DNA of 64,000 nt from Pseudomonas fluorescens (GCF_902497855.1 NZ_CABVHU010000007.1:186001-250000), one strand, 5' to 3'; shown: positions 35,344 to 45,532, numbered from the stretch's first letter. Made by a program: numbers and translations. Notes: generated from the letters alone by a model not told the origin.

Positions 35344-36750
35344 TTGGCAAGACAGGCCGAACTTAATAAAACGCAGACCACTGCGACTACACTAGCAGAT
35401 AAATTTGATGAAATATATGTGCAACTCGCCGCGAGCCTTCCCGATGATGATATTGACAAAAAATTGCGATTGCTTAAGGACAAACTCGTTGAACTGACTG
35501 CTCTAAGCCAAGATGCGACTAACGCGGAAAACGCTGTTTGGACAGGATTTGGCGAACAAAGAAACTTCAGCCGCTTGTCCTCGCTAATGAAAATAAAAGT
35601 CGACATCGATGCGTTAACTCAGAAGAAATATCAGATAGAAAAAGTAATCCTGCCCGCTGTGAGTGGGGCGGAGGCGTCATTAAAGCCTTTAGTGACGACT
35701 CCGGATGGTTTGATAGCTGGCTATGAAACCCTGCCGATTTCCTTGGGAGGGGCAATTGATGCAGTGAGGAAAGCGGGCGCCGCACTGGGGTCTGGACAAT
35801 TGGCGGTTTTGGTTGGTTCCGTGTTCTACTCGCCATCGCTTGGAAACGGTGAATTACAGCGTAGTCCTGTGGTGTTGAGTATCCCGTTTTCGCAACTTTC
35901 AAGAGGACTCGCTGACAACATAAACTTGCTCGACAATGACTCCATCACCGTGCCATTTCGAGCCATCTCTTCCGTCCGAGGAGAACACACACAACTTTAT
36001 CTTTCCGAAACAGGTGAAAGACTGTCCGATAGAGTCAGGGTCAGAAAGGTCAAACTCGATCCGCTATCCAATCTCTACACCTTTACAACTGAAGGCCTGC
36101 TCCCAAGAACGCTGACATGGACGCCCAATAACGCGCCAGGAAGCGAAACCTTAGGCTCAACGGCATTACCCTCAGAACAATCTGATATTAAAATTTATCC
36201 CGGAGCCAGAATCACACCAGTTGAGGGGCGGAGTGATGAACATCCGACATGTGATGAGGCTGACTCGGACGATTACATACTGTGGTTTCCGAAAGAAGCC
36301 GGCATCAAACCTGTGTATGTTATGGCGAGCCGTACCGGTCCGCGCTTTGAACCGGGAACGGTCACAGGAATGGGAAAAGCAGTCGGAGAAAACTGGCTAG
36401 GGAGTGCATCGACAACAGATGGGGCACCGATTCCGTCTCAGATAGCGGATCAATTACGTGATCAAGACTTCAGAGATTTTGATAAATTCAGGGAAAAATT
36501 ATGGAGTACTGTGACGAACGATCCGGAACTGAGTAGGCAATTTAGCCCCCTAAACAAAACAATACTGAAAGATGGCTACTCGCCATACGCCCCTCGAAAG
36601 GAGCAAGTTGGAGGACGGGAAAAATTTGAAATCCATCATGTTCATCCAATTGGTACAGGAGGCGAGGTGTACAATATTGACAACATGGTCATAATGACTC
36701 CGAAAACCCATATTTCTTTGCATTCGAAGGATAAAGGTGAACCACAATGA
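35344..36750 (+). CDS. C-terminal fragment of the interrupted bacteriocin, pyocin S domain plus HNH DNase
   Basis: 468 residues open after the amber codon, if started from a TTG at 35344; no ribosome-binding site is evident, so independent expression is doubtful. Residues 150-345 match the pyocin S domain and about 370-460 form the DNase. Catalytic and metal residues can be matched to colicin E9: HH at 431-432, N447, H456, H460. If made alone it would be a nuclease without an import domain, and still a self-toxicity risk countered by the immunity protein that overlaps its end. Confidence 0.5.
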   Translation: MARQAELNKTQTTATTLADKFDEIYVQLAASLPDDDIDKKLRLLKDKLVELTALSQDATNAENAVWTGFGEQRNFSRLSSLMKIKVDIDALTQKKYQIEKVILPAVSGAEASLKPLVTTPDGLIAGYETLPISLGGAIDAVRKAGAALGSGQLAVLVGSVFYSPSLGNGELQRSPVVLSIPFSQLSRGLADNINLLDNDSITVPFRAISSVRGEHTQLYLSETGERLSDRVRVRKVKLDPLSNLYTFTTEGLLPRTLTWTPNNAPGSETLGSTALPSEQSDIKIYPGARITPVEGRSDEHPTCDEADSDDYILWFPKEAGIKPVYVMASRTGPRFEPGTVTGMGKAVGENWLGSASTTDGAPIPSQIADQLRDQDFRDFDKFREKLWSTVTNDPELSRQFSPLNKTILKDGYSPYAPRKEQVGGREKFEIHHVHPIGTGGEVYNIDNMVIMTPKTHISLHSKDKGEPQ

Positions 36751-37007
36751 ATTCGAACAAACCATATAATCAATACACGGAATCCGAATTTCTAGAGCTC
36801 ATCAATCGGCTGTTTCTCGCAGATTATTCATCCGAAGAGGAACTTGATGCACTTGTTCACCAAATAGTCGACACCTCTGAGCACCCAAACGGTACGGATA
36901 TCCTTTTTTATCCTGAACAAGGTGTTGACAACTCACCTGCCGGGATACTTGCCAGCATTAAAGAGTGGCGTGAAGCAAACGGCAAACCCGGCTTCAAACC
37001 AGACTAA
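36747..37007 (+). CDS. Colicin E9/pyocin-type DNase immunity protein
   Basis: 86 residues, the exact length of Im9 and related immunity proteins, and similar over the whole chain: YTESEFLELINRLFLADYSS, EEELDALVHQI, SEHPNGTDILFYPEQG, SPAGILASIKEWREANGKPG. In Im9, helix III has Asp51, Tyr54 and Tyr55 as binding hot spots; here D51 and Y55 are kept but position 54 is Phe. Its ATG overlaps the bacteriocin stop (ATGA), the usual coupling that keeps immunity in step with toxin. It is intact although the toxin gene is broken. Confidence 0.92.
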   Translation: MNSNKPYNQYTESEFLELINRLFLADYSSEEELDALVHQIVDTSEHPNGTDILFYPEQGVDNSPAGILASIKEWREANGKPGFKPD

Positions 37008-37026
37008 AATCGCATGATACAAAGAA

Positions 37027-37046
37027 GCGCGGCCACGTAGCCGCGC
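37027..37046 (-). terminator. Hairpin between the immunity gene and the converging TonB-C pseudogene
   Basis: GCGCGGC and GCCGCGC pair around six bases, with TTCTTTG after it on the minus strand. It probably ends transcripts of the minus-strand pseudogene; a weaker effect on the plus strand is possible. Confidence 0.6.
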
Positions 37047-37056
37047 TCCTCCGTTG

Positions 37057-37664
37057 TTAAAGCAACTTGCGAATCTCCTCCGGCAGCAAGCTCATGTATT
37101 TAAGCTCCGGGCCGCTCCGGCAACTTCTGACAATGTTTGGCACACGCTTATTCAGCTTGGCGATCCATTCCAGGCGCTGTTCCTTCGGCAATTGGGTGAC
37201 GTGAAACACGTTCGACAGATACGCCCGGGTGTAATGAAACGGCGCGGCATCCACCCACGCATGCTCCGGAACATTCAGCAGTTGCTCATTGACGTCGCGA
37301 CATTGCAATTTCTTCAGCCACTGGTTGGTATGGATCGGCGAGTCGAGATCCAGCCGGAATACCAGAGGCGCAATAATTTCCTGCCTGGCAGGTTTGTCCT
37401 CATCGACCGTCCAGGGCCTGAACCGCCACTGTTCAATCGCGACTCGGCCTGCTTCGGCCAAATCAGGATGATCGCTCTCCAGGATCTTGACCTTGCTCAC
37501 CGAACCATCGGCATTGGCGGTGAACTCGACTCGGGGGTTATGCCAGCCCTCAGAAGCGCTGGAGGATAAATCGGCTTAGGGTTGCTTTCCGGTATCAGAA
37601 AGAACTCCCCTGCCCTGATATCTGCCGATAAACCTAGCAACAGCACAAACGCAAACCACCGCAT
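37057..37664 (-). pseudogene. TonB C-terminal-domain protein gene broken by a frameshift
   Basis: Two frames together form one secreted TonB-C-like protein. The first (start 37664 after GGGAGGGG) gives signal peptide MRWFAFVLLLGLSADIRA and the family motif NPKPIYPPALLRAGI, then goes out of frame and stops at 37497. The second frame carries on with VEFTANADGSVSKVKI, SDHPDLAEAGRVAIEQWRFR and about 130 more residues to 37057. The switch falls at a run of five C (minus strand, 37533-37537), where the net loss of one base (or 3n+1) would explain it. It could be a sequencing error, a slippage-prone tract or a true lesion. Function of the intact protein is unknown. Confidence 0.78.
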
Positions 37665-37860
37665 AACCCCTCCCTTCCATGATCGAAACACTAAAACTCC
37701 CTTGCAAAGCTTACGCAGCAGCGACCTGGAACAGAACGTCGCAACCTCTCCTTTGAACGAAGGACGCTTCCCAAAAACCAGTACTCATCCGGACAGATGA
37801 GGCGCAAAGGATGGAGGTGGTAACCCTTCCTACAACGTCCTTCACTTACGTCTGAGCGAC

Positions 37861-37878
37861 ATGTTCGTAAGAGAACAT
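37861..37878. promoter_or_regulatory. Probable GlpR operator 1 upstream of glpT
   Basis: ATGTTCG-TAAG-AGAACAT is an almost perfect palindrome that matches the known GlpR operator pattern (ATGTTCG, four A/T-rich bases, CGAACAT) with one mismatch in the right arm. It lies about 110 bases before the glpT start. Confidence 0.6.
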
Positions 37879-37923
37879 GCGACCGCCAAAATTTCCGCTG
37901 TTTGACCACTGCGAAGCGGTGCT

Positions 37924-37941
37924 ATTTTCGGTAACGAAACT
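37924..37941. promoter_or_regulatory. Probable GlpR operator 2 upstream of glpT
   Basis: ATTTTCG-GTAA-CGAAACT follows the same pattern as operator 1, 63 bases further on, six helical turns apart, and about 50 bases before the glpT start. Confidence 0.5.
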
Positions 37942-37987
37942 GTAACATTCGCATCCGCAGTCAAAACAAGAAATCTGGAGCCTTTGA

Positions 37988-39337
37988 ATGTTTGCTTTCT
38001 TTCGTCCTGCCGCACATCAGGCTCCATTGCCTGAAGAAAAAATAGACAACACCTACCGCCGCCTTCGCTGGCAGATCTTCGCCGGGATTTTTATCGGCTA
38101 CGCCGGTTATTACCTGCTGCGCAAAAACTTCTCCCTGGCCATGCCTTATCTGATCGAAGAGGGCTATACCCGCGGTGAGCTGGGCCTGGCGCTGTCGGCG
38201 ATTGCCATTGCCTACGGCCTGTCCAAGTTCTTGATGGGCATCGTGTCCGACCGTTCCAATCCGCGATTCTTCCTGCCCTTCGGCCTGTTGGTATCGGCCG
38301 GGGTGATGTTCATTTTCGGCTTTGCGCCCTGGGCGACGTCCAGCGTGACCATCATGTTCATCCTGCTGTTCATCAACGGCTGGGCCCAGGGCATGGGCTG
38401 GCCGCCGAGCGGGCGGACGATGGTGCACTGGTGGTCGCAGAAGGAGCGCGGTGGCGTAGTGTCTTTATGGAACGTGGCGCATAACGTCGGCGGCGGCCTG
38501 ATCGGCCCGTTGTTCCTGCTCGGCATGGGCCTGTTCAATGACTGGCACGCGGCGTTTTACGTACCGGCCGCGGTCGCCCTGGCGGTGGCGGTGTTTGCCT
38601 TCGTCACCATGCGCGACACCCCGCAATCGGTGGGCCTGCCGCCGATCGAGAAGTACAAGAACGACTACCCGGAAGGCTACGACGCCAGCCACGAAGAAGA
38701 ATTCAGCGCCAAGGAAATCTTCGTCAAATACGTGCTGCGCAACAAAATGCTCTGGTACATCGCCCTGGCGAACGTCTTCGTCTACCTGTTGCGCTACGGC
38801 GTGCTGGACTGGGCGCCGACCTACCTCAAGGAAGCCAAGGGCTTTACCGTGGATAAAACCTCGTGGGCGTACTTTTTCTACGAGTGGGCGGGTATTCCGG
38901 GCACCCTGTTGTGCGGCTGGATGTCGGACAAGATCTTTCGTGGCAACCGTGGCCTGACCGGCATGGTGTTCATGGCATTGGTCACCGTGGCGACCCTGGT
39001 GTACTGGCTGAACCCGGCAGGTAACCCGACCGTCGACATGATCGCCTTGATCTCGATCGGCTTCCTGATCTACGGCCCGGTCATGCTGATCGGCTTGCAA
39101 GCGCTGGAACTGGCGCCGAAGAAAGCGGCCGGTACGGCGGCGGGCTTCACCGGGCTGTTCGGTTATCTGGGGGGGTCGGTCGCGGCCAGTGCAGCCATGG
39201 GCTACACCGTGGACCACTTCGGTTGGGACGGCGGTTTCGTCTTGCTGATCGGCGCATGCCTGCTGGCGATGGCCTTCCTCGCCCCGACCCTGTGGCACAA
39301 ACAGGTCGCCAGTCAGAGCCGCGAAGCACTCGCCTGA
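37988..39337 (+). CDS. glpT: Glycerol-3-phosphate transporter
   Basis: A 449-residue major facilitator protein of the organophosphate:phosphate antiporter group, exchanging glycerol-3-phosphate for phosphate. It has about 12 membrane segments. The signature is [16 protein letters not shown] near residue 45, with the substrate-binding arginine region (YYLLRKNF), and later [20 protein letters not shown]. Length equals that of E. coli GlpT. Two GlpR-like operators precede it, suggesting repression relieved by glycerol-3-phosphate. It overlaps the converging ChaC gene by 25 bases at its tail. Confidence 0.93.
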   Translation: MFAFFRPAAHQAPLPEEKIDNTYRRLRWQIFAGIFIGYAGYYLLRKNFSLAMPYLIEEGYTRGELGLALSAIAIAYGLSKFLMGIVSDRSNPRFFLPFGLLVSAGVMFIFGFAPWATSSVTIMFILLFINGWAQGMGWPPSGRTMVHWWSQKERGGVVSLWNVAHNVGGGLIGPLFLLGMGLFNDWHAAFYVPAAVALAVAVFAFVTMRDTPQSVGLPPIEKYKNDYPEGYDASHEEEFSAKEIFVKYVLRNKMLWYIALANVFVYLLRYGVLDWAPTYLKEAKGFTVDKTSWAYFFYEWAGIPGTLLCGWMSDKIFRGNRGLTGMVFMALVTVATLVYWLNPAGNPTVDMIALISIGFLIYGPVMLIGLQALELAPKKAAGTAAGFTGLFGYLGGSVAASAAMGYTVDHFGWDGGFVLLIGACLLAMAFLAPTLWHKQVASQSREALA

Positions 39338-39981
39338 TCGGTTGTTGATTTGCAGCGCTTGAGCCGCGCCTCCAGATTCCGGTCTGGCATGGCGTGGCTA
39401 CGCAGGGCGCTGGCGGTCTGCTCGACGTAATCGCGGGTAGTGCCGTAACGCCCGCGAGCGTTTTCGAACACATGGCTCAGCACATGATCCGGCAAGTTGC
39501 CGGCATAGCTGGGCAGGTGCCGCTCCAAAACGAATCCCAATGCCTGAACCTGGTTGCCGTCTTCGAGACGGCAGTTGAGCCAGTGTGGGCGATAGGACGG
39601 GAATGGCATCTCGCGTTGCCACAGTGCGTAAAGAGACGCGTCGAGGTGCTCTTCGGGCAAGCGATAGGCAAACCCGCTGCAAGAGCCGCCACGATCCAGG
39701 CCGAACACCAGGCCAGGCACTTCCGGCGTGCCGCGATGTTCGTGGGACCACAGGTACAAACCACGATGGTAGCCATGCACCCGACCGCGTACGCGCTCCA
39801 CTGCCGGGCATTCAGGCCTCCAGATCAGCGAGCCGTAGGCGAACAGCCACACCGGCCCGCCCTTATGACGCGCCATGGTCGTTTGCATCGAGCTGAGCAA
39901 TTGTTCGTGCGTAAGCTGCGGCCCCAGATCGAGCCGCGGAGGGTAAGCCAGATTCAAAAAAGCAGATTCAATGGCGCTCAT
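39313..39981 (-). CDS. ChaC-type gamma-glutamylcyclotransferase
   Basis: A 222-residue ChaC/GGCT protein that cleaves gamma-glutamyl compounds such as glutathione to 5-oxoproline. Motifs: [20 protein letters not shown] for substrate binding, then [30 protein letters not shown] and the YRLPEEHLD segment containing a likely catalytic Glu, and [15 protein letters not shown]. In E. coli, ChaC degrades glutathione. It runs convergently with glpT, overlapping it. Confidence 0.9.
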   Translation of the reverse strand: MSAIESAFLNLAYPPRLDLGPQLTHEQLLSSMQTTMARHKGGPVWLFAYGSLIWRPECPAVERVRGRVHGYHRGLYLWSHEHRGTPEVPGLVFGLDRGGSCSGFAYRLPEEHLDASLYALWQREMPFPSYRPHWLNCRLEDGNQVQALGFVLERHLPSYAGNLPDHVLSHVFENARGRYGTTRDYVEQTASALRSHAMPDRNLEARLKRCKSTTDQASASRL

Positions 39982-40121
39982 GGCGAAATAGCGTTCAGCT
40001 CCCCCGAATCAAGATTACTTAATAGAACGCACCGCTGTAACAATAAGGCACATATGTTTCGAGGCAAATTAAGTGCCATGGCACAGTTTTTAACTATTTG
40101 CCTGAACAAGATATAACCTAC

Positions 40122-40149
40122 CGGTATTTATAAAAATTTATAAATACCG
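40122..40149. repeat. 28-base AT-rich palindrome
   Basis: CGGTATTTATAAA and TTTATAAATACCG are perfect arms around AA. Outside them, TATAACC (40112-40118) and GGTTATA (40165-40171) form a further inverted pair. It lies about 140-170 bases ahead of the ChaC gene, divergent in sense, and matches no terminator (no T-run) or known operator. Confidence 0.65.
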
Positions 40150-40172
40150 ATCAGCTATATAGGGGGTTATAA

Positions 40173-40275
40173 CCTGTAGGAGCGAGCTTGCTCGCGAAGG
40201 TCGTTAACGATTACGCGGGAAGTCAGGTTTCCCGCAGCGCTCTTGAGTCCATCGCGAGCAAGCTCGCTCCTACAG
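40173..40275. repeat. REP doublet, GAGCTTGCTCGCGAA class
   Basis: Inverted copies of GGAGCGAGCTTGCTCGCGA preceded by CTGTA. It ends 14 bases before the stop codon of the ferredoxin reductase gene. Confidence 0.88.
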
Positions 40276-40289
40276 TGTGGAGGGCAGCC

Positions 40290-41258
40290 TCAGGGTCTGG
40301 GCGCGTACGCAAACACGTCCGCACGCATCTGATGTGCATCCATCCCCGCTTCGACCAAGGCATCCAGCGTGCCGTAGACCATTGCCGGAGAGCCGCTGGC
40401 GTACACATGCAGGGTTTTCAGATCAGGGAAGTCCTCGCACACCGCCTCATGCAACATGCCGCAGCGCCCCTGCCAGCCGCATTGATCGCTGACGACTTTA
40501 TGCAGGAACAGATTGGGCAGTTTCAGCCATTCGTCCCAATGTTCGATGGCATAAAAATCTTCAGGACGACGCACACCCCAATACAGGTGCACCGGGTGCT
40601 TGAAGCCCGCGGCGCGGCAATGCTCGATCAGGCTATGAATCTGGCCCATGCCGGTACCCGCGGCGATCAGTACCAGCGGGCCTTCCGGCAACTCCGCCAG
40701 ATGGGTATCGCCAAACGGCATCTCGATCCGCACCATCGGGTTGCGTTGAAGCTGTTCGATCAGGCTCAGCGCACTGCTTTCGCGCGCCAGTACGTGAATT
40801 TCCAGATCGCGCCCGCCATGGGGGGCCGAGGCCAGGGAGAACGCCGATTTCTCGCCGCTCTCGCGCTCGATCATCAGGTACTGGCCGGCGTGATAACGCG
40901 GCGGTTTGCCGGCCGGAGCCCGCAGACGCACGCGAAAGGTATCGCCGCCGACGTCCCTGCATTCAATGACCTGACACGACAAGCTGCGCACCGGCAGTTC
41001 TCCCAGCGCGAGCACGCCATCCCACAGCAGGATGCAGTCTTCCAGCGGCTCGGCTATGCAAGTGTAGAACTCGCCATGGTCGCGCACATTACCGGCCTGT
41101 TCGACCCGCCCTTCCACCAGCAACGCGGCGCACACATGGCAATTGCCGTTACGACAGCTTTGTGGGCATTCATAACCCAGGCGCCGCGCGCCATCGAGAA
41201 TCCGCTCGCCGGGCAGAATCTCAAGCACTGCTCCGGAGGGCTGCAAGGTTACACGCAT
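40290..41258 (-). CDS. Ferredoxin-NAD(P)H reductase-type electron transfer protein
   Basis: A 322-residue protein with an N-terminal plant-type [2Fe-2S] ferredoxin domain (Cys35, Cys40, Cys43 in CRNGNCHVC and a later Cys in FYTCIAE) and a C-terminal FNR-like FAD and NAD(P)H domain (RYHAGQYLMIERES for FAD, LIAAGTGMGQIHSLIEHCRA for NADPH). Similar proteins were named CDP-6-deoxy-delta-3,4-glucoseen reductase, but that name is doubtful here. Its ATG overlaps the ubiD stop by one base (TGATG), so it is probably coupled to ubiquinone synthesis, and an electron supply role is plausible but not established. Confidence 0.86.
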   Translation of the reverse strand: MRVTLQPSGAVLEILPGERILDGARRLGYECPQSCRNGNCHVCAALLVEGRVEQAGNVRDHGEFYTCIAEPLEDCILLWDGVLALGELPVRSLSCQVIECRDVGGDTFRVRLRAPAGKPPRYHAGQYLMIERESGEKSAFSLASAPHGGRDLEIHVLARESSALSLIEQLQRNPMVRIEMPFGDTHLAELPEGPLVLIAAGTGMGQIHSLIEHCRAAGFKHPVHLYWGVRRPEDFYAIEHWDEWLKLPNLFLHKVVSDQCGWQGRCGMLHEAVCEDFPDLKTLHVYASGSPAMVYGTLDALVEAGMDAHQMRADVFAYAPRP

Positions 41259-42724
41259 CAATCTATTCCTAACTGATTCCAGATGGCATCGATCCGCTGG
41301 GTCACGGCTTCGTCCTTGACGATCACCCGGCCCCACTCGCGAGTGGTTTCGCCGGGCCATTTATGCGTGGCATCGAGCCCCATCTTCGAACCCAGGCCGG
41401 AAACCGGCGAAGCGAAGTCGAGGTAGTCGATCGGCGTGTTGTCGATCATCACCGTGTCGCGCTTGGGGTCCATGCGCGTGGTGATGGCCCAGATCACGTC
41501 GTTCCAGTCCCGTGCGTTGATGTCGTCATCAGTGACGATAACGAACTTGGTGTACATGAACTGTCGCAAAAACGACCAGACACCGAGCATTACCCGCTTG
41601 GCATGGCCGGGATACGACTTCTTCATGGTCACGATGGCCATGCGGTACGAGCAGCCTTCGGGCGGCAGGTAGAAGTCGGTGATCTCCGGGAACTGCTTCT
41701 GCAGGATCGGCACGAACACTTCATTCAGCGCCACGCCGAGGATCGCCGGCTCATCCGGCGGACGGCCGGTGTAGGTGCTGTGGTAAATCGGTTTGATCCG
41801 GTGCGTGATGCGCTCGACGGTGAACACCGGGAAGCTGTCGACTTCGTTGTAATAACCGGTGTGGTCGCCGTAGGGACCTTCGTCGGCCATTTCACCCGGA
41901 TGGATCACACCTTCGAGGATGATCTCGGCAGTGGCCGGCACTTGCAGGTCGTTGCCGCGGCACTTCACCAGCTCGGTGCGATTGCCGCGCAGCAGCCCGG
42001 CGAAGGCGTATTCGGAGAGGCTGTCCGGCACCGGCGTCACGGCACCGAGAATGGTCGCCGGGTCAGCACCCAGGGCCACGGATACCGGAAACGGCTGGCC
42101 CGGATGCTTCTCGCACCACTCGCGGTAATCCAGCGCGCCGCCACGGTGGCTCAGCCAGCGCATGATGACCTTATTGCGGCCAATCACTTGCTGACGGTAA
42201 ATGCCCAGGTTCTGCCGATCCTTGTTCGGACCTTTGGTGACGGTCAGGCCCCAGGTGATCAGCGGGCCGACATCGCCAGGCCAGCAGGTCTGCACCGGCA
42301 GCATTGCCAGATCGACGTCATCGCCTTCGATGACCACCTCCTGGCAGACCGCGTCCTTGACGACTTTGGGCGCCATGGCGATGACCTTGCGGAAGATCGG
42401 CAGCTTGGACCAGGCATCCTTCAGGCCTTTTGGCGGCTCAGGCTCCTTGAGGAACGCCAGCAACTTGCCGATCTCGCGCAACTCGCTGACGGCCTCCGCG
42501 CCCATGCCCAGCGCCACGCGCTCGGGGGTGCCGAACAGGTTGCCGAGCACCGGTATGTCATAACCCGTGGGCTTTTCGAACAGCAGGGCCGGACCTTTGG
42601 CACGCAAGGTGCGGTCGCAGACCTCGGTCATTTCCAGCACAGGGGACACCGGAACCTGGATGCGCTTGAGTTCGCCGCGCTGTTCCAGGCCGCTGATAAA
42701 GTCGCGCAAGTCGCGATACTGCAT
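41258..42724 (-). CDS. ubiD: 3-octaprenyl-4-hydroxybenzoate decarboxylase
   Basis: A 488-residue UbiD-family decarboxylase that uses prenylated FMN made by UbiX to remove the carboxyl group of polyprenyl-4-hydroxybenzoate in ubiquinone synthesis. Start [20 protein letters not shown] is typical. The catalytic core carries the E(X)nR(X)nE network, seen in the [21 protein letters not shown] segment, and metal/prFMN residues in the [20 protein letters not shown] block. It is followed with one-base overlap by the reductase gene. Confidence 0.95.
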   Translation of the reverse strand: MQYRDLRDFISGLEQRGELKRIQVPVSPVLEMTEVCDRTLRAKGPALLFEKPTGYDIPVLGNLFGTPERVALGMGAEAVSELREIGKLLAFLKEPEPPKGLKDAWSKLPIFRKVIAMAPKVVKDAVCQEVVIEGDDVDLAMLPVQTCWPGDVGPLITWGLTVTKGPNKDRQNLGIYRQQVIGRNKVIMRWLSHRGGALDYREWCEKHPGQPFPVSVALGADPATILGAVTPVPDSLSEYAFAGLLRGNRTELVKCRGNDLQVPATAEIILEGVIHPGEMADEGPYGDHTGYYNEVDSFPVFTVERITHRIKPIYHSTYTGRPPDEPAILGVALNEVFVPILQKQFPEITDFYLPPEGCSYRMAIVTMKKSYPGHAKRVMLGVWSFLRQFMYTKFVIVTDDDINARDWNDVIWAITTRMDPKRDTVMIDNTPIDYLDFASPVSGLGSKMGLDATHKWPGETTREWGRVIVKDEAVTQRIDAIWNQLGID

Positions 42725-42826
42725 GCGTGAGCCTCGTTTTGGCCGTGGCGTTCGGGGGCAGGCAGTTTAGCGCCGAACCCCTCCATTCAGAACCACGAAC
42801 TGCCGGTTCATCAAAAATCAGATAGC

Positions 42827-42850
42827 AAAAAGCCGGGTTTCCCCGGCTTC
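42827..42850 (-). terminator. Rho-independent terminator after rho
   Basis: AAGCCGGG and CCCGGCTT pair around TTTC, followed by five T on the minus strand, 15 bases past the rho stop. Confidence 0.82.
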
Positions 42851-42864
42851 TTGGCCCGTTCGAT

Positions 42865-44124
<1,260 letters not shown>

Positions 44125-44321
44125 ATAGGAATGACGTAATCATTTATGGAGGGGGGAAATTAAGCTTTTGGCTTAATGAGGCCGCGCCGCAGAGAAGGCG
44201 ACAGGATCGCGTACTAATTCGAAAAGGAGTGCGTCGGCGACGGCTAGCAGGGGGCATTGGAGAAACCAGTGCGGGGCCGAATGTACCACCTGAGTTTCGG
44301 AGCGTCTAGCCCTGAATAACG

Positions 44322-44352
44322 AAAAAGCCCCGCGAAGTGCGGGGCCTTTTTT
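44322..44352 (-). terminator. Rho-independent terminator after trxA
   Basis: AAAAAGCCCCGC and GCGGGGCCTTTTTT pair around GAAGT, with T-runs on both sides. It lies 20 bases past the trxA stop and separates trxA from rho. Confidence 0.85.
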
Positions 44353-44372
44353 CGGACACTTTACGACGACGC

Positions 44373-44702
44373 TTAAATGTTGGCGTCGAGGAAAGCCGCC
44401 AGTTGCGACTTCGACAGTGCGCCGACCTTGGTCGCTTCGACGTTGCCGTTCTTGAACAGCATCAGCGTCGGGATCCCGCGCACGCCGTGCTTGGCCGGGG
44501 TTTCCTGGTTTTCGTCGATGTTCAGTTTGGCAACGGTCAGCTTGCCAGCGTAGGTGCCAGCGATCTCGTCCAGTACCGGGGCGATCATTTTGCAAGGGCC
44601 GCACCACTCAGCCCAGTAGTCAACAAGCACAGGGCCAGCAGCCTTCAGTACTTCTTCTTCGAAGTTAGCGTCGGTGACGTGCTTGATAAGATCGCTGCTC
44701 AT
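44373..44702 (-). CDS. trxA: Thioredoxin 1
   Basis: A 109-residue dithiol protein with the active site WCGPCK (Cys34, Cys37) and the cis-proline GIPTLMLF later. The start [20 protein letters not shown] is standard and GGAGACATCC precedes it. It reduces ribonucleotide reductase, methionine sulfoxide reductases and others. trxA upstream of rho is the common gamma-proteobacterial order. Confidence 0.96.
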   Translation of the reverse strand: MSSDLIKHVTDANFEEEVLKAAGPVLVDYWAEWCGPCKMIAPVLDEIAGTYAGKLTVAKLNIDENQETPAKHGVRGIPTLMLFKNGNVEATKVGALSKSQLAAFLDANI

Positions 44703-44824
44703 GGATGTCTCCGGGTTGTAAGCAATAAAAAACGTGGCCCATCATAGCCGCCCTTCCCGTGTTCAGGAAGCCGCAGATGATTGAGTCTCGCTATGGCGGT
44801 CCATGAGTTTGGGTATAGCTCAAG

Positions 44825-45532
44825 TCATGAGGTGGCGGGAGCGACGAAGGCAATTCCAGTGCGCAGGGCTGCGTTTCGCACATGTTCCTGCATGGCCTTC
44901 TGCGCGGCGCCGGACGCCCGCCGGGCCAGTGCGCGGAGGATTTTACGGTGCTCCTGCCAGGTTTCCATGGCCCGCTCGGCCCGGATGAACGGTAGCTTTT
45001 GGCTCTCCAGGAAGATGTCGGCGCTGGCGGTCAGGATGCTCAGCATCGCCTGATTGCCGCTGGCCAGCAGGATGCGCCGGTGAAATTCGAAATCCAGTCG
45101 CGCCGCTGCTTCAAAGTCGCCGGCCTTCAATTCGTTGCGCATGGCGGCGACATTATCGTCCAGGGCATCGAGCTCGTGGGTGCTCAGGGTCACCGCCGCC
45201 AGGCCGGCCGCAAAGCCTTCCAGGGCATAGCGCAACTGGAAGATATCCAGCGGCGAGGCTTGCGCCGCAAATGGCCAACCCAGCGCCGCATCACCTCGCG
45301 GCAAATCCACCGGCGATTGCACGAATACACCTTTGCCCGGCTGGATGCTGATCACTCCCAGGGCACTCAAGGACGACAACGCCTCGCGCAGCGACGCCCG
45401 ACTGACCCCCAATTGCAACGCCAGGTCCCGTTGCGAGGGCAATGCGTCCCCCGGTCCGAATCCTTGTTCGGTGATCAGTTTGCGGATGGCTTGCAGCGCC
45501 ACTTCAGGTACGGCTTGGGAGATCGAGTTCAT
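44825..45532 (-). CDS. GntR/FadR-family transcriptional regulator
   Basis: 235 residues. The N-terminal winged helix-turn-helix of the GntR family is ALQAIRKLITEQGFGPGDAL, PSQRDLALQLGVSRASLREA, LSSLSALGVISIQPGKGVFV. The C-terminal half is an all-helical FadR-type (FCD) domain with DFEFHRRILLASGNQ and HRKILRAL carrying the usual metal-binding histidines. It is divergent from an amino-acid ABC transporter operon, so it is probably its regulator. A likely operator lies in the shared gap. The effector is unknown. Confidence 0.92.
   Translation of the reverse strand: MNSISQAVPEVALQAIRKLITEQGFGPGDALPSQRDLALQLGVSRASLREALSSLSALGVISIQPGKGVFVQSPVDLPRGDAALGWPFAAQASPLDIFQLRYALEGFAAGLAAVTLSTHELDALDDNVAAMRNELKAGDFEAAARLDFEFHRRILLASGNQAMLSILTASADIFLESQKLPFIRAERAMETWQEHRKILRALARRASGAAQKAMQEHVRNAALRTGIAFVAPATS

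Larger units (their letters stand above)
34612..36750 (+). pseudogene. S-type pyocin/colicin E-like DNase bacteriocin gene interrupted by an in-frame amber codon
   Basis: One continuous reading frame of 713 codons starting at ATG 34612 (AAGGAG seven bases upstream) and ending at TGA 36750, broken only by a TAG at 35326-35328, codon 239. Before it: an N-terminal receptor-binding and translocation part with a coiled coil rich in Ala, Glu and Arg. After it: more coiled coil, a pyocin S domain (about residues 390-580) and a C-terminal HNH DNase (about 620-712) like colicin E9, with EIHHVHPI, NIDN and KTHISLH. Reading frame, codon use and domain order are continuous across the stop, so it is a recent single-base lesion, a sequencing error, or a site of suppression. 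AT-rich relative to its neighbours. Confidence 0.82.
39982..40289. other. Intergenic region with AT-rich palindrome and REP doublet
   Basis: 308 bases between the start of the ChaC gene and the end of the ferredoxin reductase gene. The left part is the ChaC leader and an AT-rich stretch with a 28-base palindrome at 40122-40149; the right part is a REP doublet. No gene seen. Confidence 0.6.
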
